Shown: positions 8,714-13,743 of the stretch, piece after piece
Position numbering within the stretch: the stretch's first letter is position 1
How the letters are laid out: every line of letters starts with the position of its first letter
Source: Gammaproteobacteria bacterium
GTDB lineage: Bacteria; Pseudomonadota; Gammaproteobacteria; Arenicellales; JAANXG01
Direction of reading: 5' to 3'
Assembly (NCBI GenBank): GCA_018263405.1
Contig: JAANXG010000059.1
Span: 1-13,743 of the forward strand
DNA: 13,743 bases
The notes under the pieces: generated by a model
Database searches by the model: none
Seen by the model: the letters and a program-made list of their open reading frames with translations, nothing else
What the model was told of the DNA's origin: nothing
Position numbers and translations under genes: made by a program

Positions 8714-8719
8714 TAGGAG

Positions 8720-8751
8720 CCCGTCATTGATATTGCAACATTCTGAGCGTG
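8720..8751 (-). repeat. 32-bp start-site repeat, copy B
   Basis: It matches the repeat at 1492-1523 at 29 of 32 bases, same strand. On the minus strand it reads CACGCTCAGAATG, then TTGCAATATCA, then ATGACGGG. It lies between glcD and glcE, ending seven bases before the preferred glcE GTG. Its ATG opens a four-codon frame whose stop overlaps the glcE start. Its presence inside an operon argues against a pure promoter role, unless glcEF also have an internal promoter. Confidence 0.8.
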
Positions 8752-8788
8752 GGTGCACAGCAACGGAATATCCCGGCGTGTCATTCGG

Positions 8789-10267
8789 TTAAAACCGTTC
8801 CAGTTCGGGGAATTTCAGCTCGCCGCGTTGCACGTGCATCCCGCCGAATTCCGAACACCGGCGTAGAGTAGGGATCGCCTTGTCGGGGTTCAGCAGCCGC
8901 ACCGGATCGAAAGCTTCCTTCACGGCATGAAATTGCGAGAGCGCCATGGAATCGAACTGCACGCACATCTGGTCGATCTTTTCGATGCCCACGCCGTGTT
9001 CGCCGGTGATCGTACCGCCGACGTCCACGCACAGCTGAAGAATATCGGCGCCGAGGGCTTCGGTACGTTCCAGCTCCCCCGGCCGGTTGGCGTCATACAG
9101 GATTAGCGGATGCAGATTGCCGTCACCGGCGTGAAAGACGTTAACGACCCGCAACCCATACCGCCGGGACATCTCCGCCATGCGCCCCAGCACCTCTCCC
9201 AGTTTGCGTCTGGGAATGGTGCCATCCATGCAGTAATAGTCGGGGGACATTGCTCCTATCGCCGGGAAGGCGGCCTTGCGTCCCGACCAAAATTGTTGTC
9301 GCTGGGCTTCGTCTTTCGCCACCTGCATGCCGGTGCAGCCGCTTTGCTCCAGCACCTCTTTCACCCGGGCAATATCGTCCGTCACCTCTTCAGGCGTGCC
9401 ATCCAGTTCGCACAACAGAATGGCCGCGGCGTCGGTATCGTAGCCGGCGTGGACGAAATCCTCGGTCGCCCGGATTACCGCGTTATCCATCATCTCCAGC
9501 CCGCCCGGGATAATCCCGGCGGCCACCAGATCCCCAACCGCATGGCCTGCGCTCCCGGTATCGTCGAAGGACGCCATGATCAGTTTCGCGGACTCCGGTA
9601 TCGGCAGTAGCTTGACCGTCACTTCGACGATGATGCCCAGCAAGCCTTCGGAACCGGTCAGCAGGGCGAGAAAATCGTAACCGGGCGAATCGAGGGCGTC
9701 GCCACCGATGGTCACCAACTCGCCCTCGATAGTAACGATTTTTAATTTAAGGATATTGTGAACGGTCAAACCATACTTCAAGCAATGCAGCCCGCCGGAG
9801 TTTTCGGCGACATTGCCGCCGATCGTACAGGCAATCTGGGACGAGGGGTCCGGAGCGTAGTACAGCCCCAAGTGCGATACGGCCTCGGATACGGCGAGGT
9901 TTCTCACCCCCGGTTGCACCGTCGCCGAGCGATTCGCCGGGTCGATGTGCAATATCCGATCGAACTTGGCGAGGCTGCAAAGTATCCCGTCCTCGATCGG
10001 CAGGGCACCGCCGGACAGGCCGGTGCCGGCGCCCCGTGCCACAAGCGGAACGCCCTTGTCTCGACAGTAGCGGGCGACGGTCCGCACCTCGCCGAGCGTC
10101 TCGGGAAGGACGACAACCAACGGCAACCGCCGGTAAGCCGACAAAGCGTCGCATTCGTAGGGACGCAGCGATTCCTCGTCCGCCAAGAGATGACAATTCG
10201 GAAGCAGGCGGCTCAGGTCCGCGGCGACGGACGCCCGGGTGCGGAGGGATTTCGGCGTGGCCGGCAT
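8789..10267 (-). CDS. glcD: Glycolate oxidase, FAD-linked catalytic subunit GlcD
   Basis: A 492-residue FAD-linked oxidase (about 499 in E. coli). The FAD-binding domain spans about 50-230, with VPLVARGAGTGLSGGALP (73-90), CTIGGNVAENSGGLHCLKYG (147-166) and LLTGSEGLLGIIVEVTVKLL (202-221). The C-terminal FAD-oxidase domain carries FHAGDGNLHP (378-387), with His379 and His386, and GTITGEHGVGIEK (418-430), the sites usually linked to substrate and metal binding. It oxidises glycolate to glyoxylate, with D-lactate as a common second substrate. The companion glcE and glcF genes favour glycolate oxidase over a stand-alone D-lactate dehydrogenase. It leads the glcDEF operon and diverges from the IclR gene. 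Confidence 0.96.
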   Translation of the reverse strand: MPATPKSLRTRASVAADLSRLLPNCHLLADEESLRPYECDALSAYRRLPLVVVLPETLGEVRTVARYCRDKGVPLVARGAGTGLSGGALPIEDGILCSLAKFDRILHIDPANRSATVQPGVRNLAVSEAVSHLGLYYAPDPSSQIACTIGGNVAENSGGLHCLKYGLTVHNILKLKIVTIEGELVTIGGDALDSPGYDFLALLTGSEGLLGIIVEVTVKLLPIPESAKLIMASFDDTGSAGHAVGDLVAAGIIPGGLEMMDNAVIRATEDFVHAGYDTDAAAILLCELDGTPEEVTDDIARVKEVLEQSGCTGMQVAKDEAQRQQFWSGRKAAFPAIGAMSPDYYCMDGTIPRRKLGEVLGRMAEMSRRYGLRVVNVFHAGDGNLHPLILYDANRPGELERTEALGADILQLCVDVGGTITGEHGVGIEKIDQMCVQFDSMALSQFHAVKEAFDPVRLLNPDKAIPTLRRCSEFGGMHVQRGELKFPELERF

Positions 10268-10304
10268 AATTTCAGTCTACTCGCGATGCCAAGTCGACGC
10301 TAAT

Positions 10305-10314
10305 TTTATATAAT
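10305..10314. promoter_or_regulatory. Overlapping -10 boxes of the divergent glcD and iclR promoters
   Basis: TATAAT (10309-10314) on the plus strand is a perfect -10 box for the regulator, with an expected start near 10321. On the minus strand TATAAA (10310-10305) is a good -10 box for glcD. The two overlap, so polymerase binding in one direction should hinder the other. Neither has a good -35 box: the glcD one would be GTATTC at 10333-10328, inside the palindrome, as expected of a regulator-dependent promoter. Confidence 0.5.
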
Positions 10315-10322
10315 GTGGCTGT

Positions 10323-10337
10323 TTTCGGAATACGAAA
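10323..10337. promoter_or_regulatory. Candidate IclR-family operator (15-bp palindrome)
   Basis: TTTCG-GAATA-CGAAA is a perfect inverted repeat with 5-bp arms and a 5-bp centre. IclR-family regulators typically bind palindromes of about this size. It overlaps the expected iclR transcription start, ends two bases before the preferred ATG, and covers the expected -35 position of glcD. That suits simultaneous autorepression and control of glcDEF. Inferred from symmetry and location only. Confidence 0.45.
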
Positions 10338-10339
10338 CT

Positions 10340-11128
10340 ATGACAAAAAGTGCTATCCAGGTTATCGACCGCGCCGCCGCGCTGATCGATTTGATTGCCG
10401 CCGGCGACAAAAACCTGCCGCTCAAGGTACTGGCCATTGACGCCGATCTGCACCCATCGAGCGCTTTTCGGATCCTGTCCTCCCTGGTAACACACGGCTA
10501 TGTCGAACGGGACGAAGCCGGCCGTTATAAGCTGGGGCGTAAGCTCCTGCAGCTGGGGGGCCGCGTGCAAGCCCACGTCAGCCTCAGGGAAGACGCGCGT
10601 CCAATCATGGAATCGCTGCGGGATTCGCTGCAGGAAACCATCAATCTAACCATTCGCGATGGCAATGAAGTTGTCTATATCGAGCGCGCCATAAGCAACA
10701 AACGGATGATGCGCGTCGAACAAGTGGTCGGTGGCCGCGCTCCGTTACACGTGACGGCAGTGGGAAAACTCTTCCTCGGGGAAGAGAACGATCGAGGCTT
10801 CGAGTCGTACGCGCGGGAAACGAGGCTCTCTGCGTTTACCCCGCATACCATCACGCGGGCGGATGTTTTGCGGGCGGAGTGCGTCGAGTCTCTGGAAACG
10901 CGTTACGCCGTGGATTCCGAAGAAGCGGAGCCGGGTGTATCCTGCGTGGCCGTGCCCGTGCGGGACCACTCCGGGTCCCTGGTGGCGGCGATGTCGGTCT
11001 CCGCCCCCACCGCGCGCCACGAAGAAGGATGGATACCGCGGCTGCAGCAAGCCGGCATGGATTTGTCGAGCCGGCTGGGCTATTCAGGCCACCAACCAGT
11101 GGATCGCGATAGCAACGCCCACGGCTGA
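10340..11128 (+). CDS. IclR-family transcriptional regulator
   Basis: A 262-residue regulator of typical IclR length. The N-terminal winged helix-turn-helix covers about residues 5-70 (AIQVIDRAAALIDLIAAGDK, LHPSSAFRILSSLVTHGYVE, GRYKLGRKLLQLGG). The effector domain follows, with QETINLTIRDGNEVVYIER (98-116), HVTAVGKLFLG (137-147), the LSAFTPHTIT segment (163-172) and the PGVSCVAVPVRDHSGSLVAAMSVSAP region (198-223). The start at 10340 is chosen because an in-frame ATG at 10313 lies inside the predicted -10 box and the longer N-terminus is not family-like. It diverges from glcDEF and is the likely regulator of it; E. coli instead uses GlcC, a GntR-type regulator. The effector (glycolate, glyoxylate or other) is unknown. 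The last 45 bp overlap azlD on the opposite strand. Confidence 0.93.
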   Translation: MTKSAIQVIDRAAALIDLIAAGDKNLPLKVLAIDADLHPSSAFRILSSLVTHGYVERDEAGRYKLGRKLLQLGGRVQAHVSLREDARPIMESLRDSLQETINLTIRDGNEVVYIERAISNKRMMRVEQVVGGRAPLHVTAVGKLFLGEENDRGFESYARETRLSAFTPHTITRADVLRAECVESLETRYAVDSEEAEPGVSCVAVPVRDHSGSLVAAMSVSAPTARHEEGWIPRLQQAGMDLSSRLGYSGHQPVDRDSNAHG

Positions 11129-11413
11129 AAAAAGCGCCGTGGGCATGTTCCGGGTGACACGATAGATCAATAGCGCGGTTATCACGGCCAGTACCTTGAT
11201 CCAGACTTCGCGACCCAAACCGAATTGGCCTCCCGAAAGGAAAATCGCTCTGGAAACGATTCCCGCCGCCACGGCAAAGGATATATACGTCAAACAACGA
11301 AGATGCCGGCGCCCGAACTCACGGAACGGTTTCCAGGCGAACGGAGCCGCCCGCAACGCGTAGGTCCCCAGGCCCGCGCCGAGAACCACGACGGTCCACT
11401 GCAGTTCAGTCAT
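11084..11413 (-). CDS. azlD: AzlD-family membrane protein, small subunit of amino acid exporter
   Basis: A 109-residue hydrophobic protein with about four predicted membrane segments: WTVVVLGAGLGTYALRAAPF near the N-terminus, CLTYISFAVAAGIVSRAIFL, WIKVLAVITALLIYRVTRN, and ALFSAVGVAIAIHWLVA at the end. TYALRAAPF and the overall size match AzlD. Together with AzlC it should form a two-component exporter of branched-chain amino acids, as E. coli YgaZ/YgaH do for valine. Its ATG overlaps the azlC stop in ATGACTGA (8-bp overlap), giving tight translational coupling. Its 3' end overlaps the convergent iclR gene by 45 bp. Confidence 0.9.
   Translation of the reverse strand: MTELQWTVVVLGAGLGTYALRAAPFAWKPFREFGRRHLRCLTYISFAVAAGIVSRAIFLSGGQFGLGREVWIKVLAVITALLIYRVTRNMPTALFSAVGVAIAIHWLVA
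11117..11144. repeat. Perfect 9-bp hairpin at the iclR stop, inside azlD
   Basis: GCCCACGGC (11117-11125) pairs perfectly with GCCGTGGGC (11136-11144) around a 10-nt A-rich loop. The iclR stop codon opens the loop, and the hairpin also falls in the azlD coding sequence. No T-run follows on the plus strand, so termination would be weak or rho-assisted. It may limit convergent read-through; an effect of coding constraint alone cannot be excluded. Confidence 0.5.
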
Positions 11414-12092
11414 CTCCCGAATCCGCCTCGGTCAATCCGGCCACACCCAATCCGACACTTAGCGCGACGATGAACAATCCCCAACCCGGAAACAAAACCT
11501 CCACCGGCGGAGTCAACAAGAATCCCAGAACAACCGCGGTAAACTCGTTTCGCGTCTGCTTCTCGCCCGCCAGCATCAAGGAAAAATAAATCGGTAAAAA
11601 CAATGTCGCCGCAAAAGCCAGGAGGGCGGGCAGCCCGACTCCCAACCATAAACCCAAGGCCGTCCCGACAAGCGCCGCGGGCAGGGCGGCGAGGACCACT
11701 CCTCGATAAAACGCGAACGCATCGTTGACCTTCCCGCCGCGCCAATGGAAAAAGGTGGTGAGATACGTGGTGGCACTCACGAACTGACACCAAATCAAAT
11801 GGCCGATCCGCCTGTGTTGATCGAAAGTGCCCGCGAGTGTCAGGCTCATCACAAAGAACCTTAAATTGACCACTACGGCAATCGATACCAACTGAACGAC
11901 GCCACCGCCCTGGCTCGCCACGTCCGCAATGGCGAACTGGGCCGGAGCCGCGAACACCAGCAACGTAATCGCCAAGGCTGCCGGCCCCGGCACATGCGCC
12001 ACGCCCGCGGCCAGCCCATAGCCGAAAAACACCACCCCGAATGTCGGCACAACGCGGGCACCGGCTTTGAACCCGTCCTTGATTTCACTCAT
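11406..12092 (-). CDS. azlC: AzlC-family membrane protein, large subunit of amino acid exporter
   Basis: A 228-residue membrane protein. The N-terminus GFKAGARVVPTFGVVFFGYGLAAG and the block LLVFAAPAQFAIADVASQGG (about 45-64) are hallmarks of AzlC/YgaZ, followed by VVVNLRFFVMSLTLAGTF. Several further hydrophobic segments continue to the C-terminus. It should act with AzlD in exporting branched-chain or related amino acids across the inner membrane. The ATG at 12092 is preferred: it overlaps the upstream stop in ATGAGTGA, the same 8-bp overlap seen at azlC-azlD. A GTG six bases earlier is possible. Confidence 0.92.
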   Translation of the reverse strand: MSEIKDGFKAGARVVPTFGVVFFGYGLAAGVAHVPGPAALAITLLVFAAPAQFAIADVASQGGGVVQLVSIAVVVNLRFFVMSLTLAGTFDQHRRIGHLIWCQFVSATTYLTTFFHWRGGKVNDAFAFYRGVVLAALPAALVGTALGLWLGVGLPALLAFAATLFLPIYFSLMLAGEKQTRNEFTAVVLGFLLTPPVEVLFPGWGLFIVALSVGLGVAGLTEADSGDD

Positions 12093-13008
12093 GGCCACGG
12101 CGATCCCGAGCCGGGGAAGGCGCCATAGCCGGCGGATCGACCACTACTCGATAATACGGGGGATTGCCGGAAATAACCGAGCCATGTCGAAATACCTCGA
12201 GCGCCGCGTTGTATTCCTGCTCGCCGATGCGTATCCCGCCTTCCCAGCACCCCAGTTGTCGATAAGCCGAGATGGATTGGCTGAGCGCGGACGCGTCGAC
12301 ATCTTCGAAGAATGGGCGGACAAGTTCGGCCACCCGCTCCGGTGCTTCGGTTCGGACGAATTCGCGTGCTGCCGAGAAGCCCCGCGTGAACCGCCGGGCG
12401 ACGTCCGTGGCAAGCCATTCATCCATCGAGACCAGCGAACTGAACGCGACGGGTTCCAGGGCGTTTCCCACGGCGGCTACCACATGTCCGGAACCCTCCA
12501 GCTCCAGCAGTTGCGCCGCGGGCCCTTGCAGATGGATAAAGTCTCCTTCTCCTCCGCGGAACGCATCGAGCATTTCCTCCGGCTCTCCCCTGTCGATCAG
12601 GGCGACGCGCTGCAGGTCGATCCCCTGCTTAAAGCAGGCGTATTCGAACATCGCCAGGGGCTGGCCCAGATGGTCCACCAGCACTTCTCGTTCCAGCAAA
12701 TCGGTCCACTGAAACTGTTTGTAGGCGTGACGGGAAACCAGAAAAAACCCGTCCCGGCAATTGATCTGGGCGAAGTGCCGCAGATCGTTGGGCCGGCCCC
12801 GTTGCATATCCGCCCAGCTTGCCGAGACCGCGAGCTGGCCCAGGTCGACCCGACCGCCGCGCAGGGCCATCGGAACGCTCAGTTCCGGCTTCGCGATACG
12901 GTACTCGCAGGTAATGCCGTGGTCGGTCAGAAACCGCCCGTTGATTGCCGCCAGCAGGGGGCTGTAGAAAGACGCATGGCGGGTAACCATTATTCGCACG
13001 GTGTCCAA
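12085..13008 (-). CDS. NMT1/THI5-like substrate-binding-fold protein without signal peptide
   Basis: A 307-residue protein resembling the periplasmic binding proteins of nitrate/sulfonate/taurine and pyrimidine-precursor ABC transporters. It has VRIMVTRHASFYSPLLAAING, RFLTDHGITCEY, ALRGGRVDLGQLAVSASWA (about 48-66) and the EPEEMLDAFRGGEGDFIHLQGP segment (about 141-162). Unlike transported members it has no signal peptide or lipobox. Upstream extension is blocked by an in-frame TAA two codons before the start, so it should be cytoplasmic. The TTG start at 13008 is supported by GGAG six bases upstream; GTG (12999) or ATG (12990) are alternatives. No ABC permease or ATPase is adjacent; it is instead coupled to azlC by an 8-bp overlap. 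The CCCFC cysteine motif of yeast Thi5 is absent, so pyrimidine synthase activity is unlikely. Ligand unknown. Confidence 0.72.
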   Translation of the reverse strand: MDTVRIMVTRHASFYSPLLAAINGRFLTDHGITCEYRIAKPELSVPMALRGGRVDLGQLAVSASWADMQRGRPNDLRHFAQINCRDGFFLVSRHAYKQFQWTDLLEREVLVDHLGQPLAMFEYACFKQGIDLQRVALIDRGEPEEMLDAFRGGEGDFIHLQGPAAQLLELEGSGHVVAAVGNALEPVAFSSLVSMDEWLATDVARRFTRGFSAAREFVRTEAPERVAELVRPFFEDVDASALSQSISAYRQLGCWEGGIRIGEQEYNAALEVFRHGSVISGNPPYYRVVVDPPAMAPSPARDRRGHE

Positions 13009-13153
13009 GGTTTACTCCGGCATTTCAATATGAAACAGTGTTTGCGGCATCGTCATTCGCTCGATCCCTGGTAAGATGTTTCTCCGCCGTGCGGGCCAAG
13101 TGCTGCCACTATCCCGCGTTAATATTGCAATGAACCGTATCGGGTGACACGTA

Positions 13154-13713
13154 GTGAGCGAACGGAGAATAAGCGCCATCGACAACGTCATTATCGGCGT
13201 TGATAAGGCGCTTCGGACGATGTTCTCGACGCCCGTCGCAAAGCGTCCCTATCCCGCCGACGAAGCCGATCGTTTAGCGGGAACGCGGCCCCTGTCAGCG
13301 GGCGATAGCAGTGTGAGCGGCGAAATGATGCGCGTCAACCATGCCGGGGAAGTCTGCGCGCAAGCCTTATATCGGGGCCAGGGCTTAACCGCGCGTAACC
13401 CGCGCGTACGACAAGCCATGCAGCAGGCCTCCGACGAGGAAAACGATCACCTGGCCTGGTGCCAGACTCGTCTGGACGAACTGGGCGAACACAGAAGCCG
13501 GCTGACACCGGTGTGGTTCCTGGGATCGTTTGTCCTGGGCAGCCTGGCGGGGGCATGCGGCGAGCGATGGAACTTGGGGTTTCTCGCGGAAACCGAGAAA
13601 CAAGTCGTAAAGCATCTGGACGGTCATTTACAAAGGCTTCCGAACGGAGATAGGCGCAGCCGCCGGATCATTCAACAGATGAAAATCGACGAAGGCCGGC
13701 ATGCAAACCAGGA
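13154..13713 (+). CDS. coq7: Coq7-type demethoxyubiquinone hydroxylase, 3' truncated
   Basis: About 186 residues of an expected 215 or so are present before the sequence turns into adapter. The protein is a di-iron hydroxylase that adds the last ring hydroxyl in ubiquinone synthesis at the inner membrane face. Five of the six usual metal-ligand positions, or more, are visible: Glu66 in NHAGEVCAQALY, Glu96 and His99 in DEENDHLAW, Glu148 in AETEKQVVKHL, and Glu180 and His183 in KIDEGRHAN. The GTG start gives SERRISAIDNVIIGVDKALR, matching family N-termini, and an in-frame TGA just upstream rules out extension. It diverges from the binding-protein operon across 145 bp. The C-terminal end is missing because of the contig boundary, not a biological truncation. 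Confidence 0.93.
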
Positions 13714-13743
13714 AGATCGGAAGAGCGCCGTGCAGGGAAAGAG
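13714..13743 (+). other. Illumina sequencing adapter remnant at contig end
   Basis: The last 30 bases begin AGATCGGAAGAGCG and end AGGGAAAGAG. They match the start of the standard Illumina TruSeq read-2-side adapter at 28 of 30 positions; the two differences are C for T at 13728 and 13733. This sequence is not genomic and should be trimmed. It marks a true contig end. Confidence 0.93.

Noticed and set aside
10313..10339. Nine-residue longer start for the IclR regulator (ATG at 10313)
   Set aside because: This ATG lies inside the TATAAT box and upstream of the expected transcription start.
12085..13008. HMP-P synthase (Thi5) or MqnA/MqnD menaquinone enzyme as the function of the leaderless binding-fold protein
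   Set aside because: The Thi5 cysteine motif CCCFC is absent, no thiamin or menaquinone genes are nearby, and the coq7 gene indicates ubiquinone use.
12067..13074. 335-codon plus-strand frame opposite the binding-protein gene
   Set aside because: Its sequence is low in recognisable motifs and rich in the Arg/Pro/Gln composition of a GC-rich antisense shadow; the minus strand encodes a clear binding-protein fold.
13714..13743. A divergent C-terminal extension of Coq7
   Set aside because: These bases are the sequencing adapter, not genomic coding sequence.

Overview
The window looks like part of a draft chromosomal contig from a gammaproteobacterium, GC-rich apart from one AT-rich intergenic stretch. 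Several full-length products match the lengths I recall for their E. coli counterparts: L13 (142 aa), S9 (130 aa), HinT (119 aa) and GlcE (350 aa). A Coq7-type ubiquinone hydroxylase at the right end also fits a respiring proteobacterium. The genus cannot be named from sequence alone. The last 30 bases match an Illumina adapter, so the right edge is an assembly end.

Layout. Positions 1-4620 (minus strand) hold an acyl-CoA catabolic cluster. In transcription order it is an AcuI/YhdH-type enoyl-CoA reductase, acetoacetyl-CoA synthetase, a 146-bp gap, an alpha-methylacyl-CoA racemase with its full catalytic triad, and the start of an acyl-CoA dehydrogenase that runs off the left end. Positions 4716-5075 (plus) hold hinT. 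Positions 5091-5915 (minus) are the rplM-rpsI ribosomal operon with a good sigma-70 promoter. Positions 5916-6453 are non-coding but structured. They hold a strong minus-strand promoter, three hairpins ending in a clear intrinsic terminator, and two further long inverted repeats; I read this as a candidate small RNA of about 140 nt. Positions 6454-10267 (minus) are glcD-glcE-glcF, the three-subunit glycolate oxidase. An IclR-family regulator (10340-11128, plus) diverges from glcD, with a 15-bp palindrome between them. Positions 11084-13008 (minus) are a tightly coupled trio: an NMT1/THI5-like substrate-binding-fold protein without a signal peptide, then AzlC and AzlD. Positions 13154-13713 (plus) are coq7, truncated by the adapter.

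How it works together. The glc genes would oxidise glycolate to glyoxylate and pass electrons to the membrane quinone pool; the adjacent IclR protein is the likely local regulator. The left cluster would handle 2-methyl-branched acyl-CoAs and acetoacetate. An almost identical 32-bp element (29 of 32 bases) sits at the start of the racemase gene and at the start of glcE, suggesting shared control of two otherwise unrelated operons. No CRISPR array, tRNA, rRNA, transposase or phage gene was seen. The best candidates for something undescribed are the small RNA locus, the 32-bp start-site repeat and the leaderless binding-protein plus AzlCD unit.
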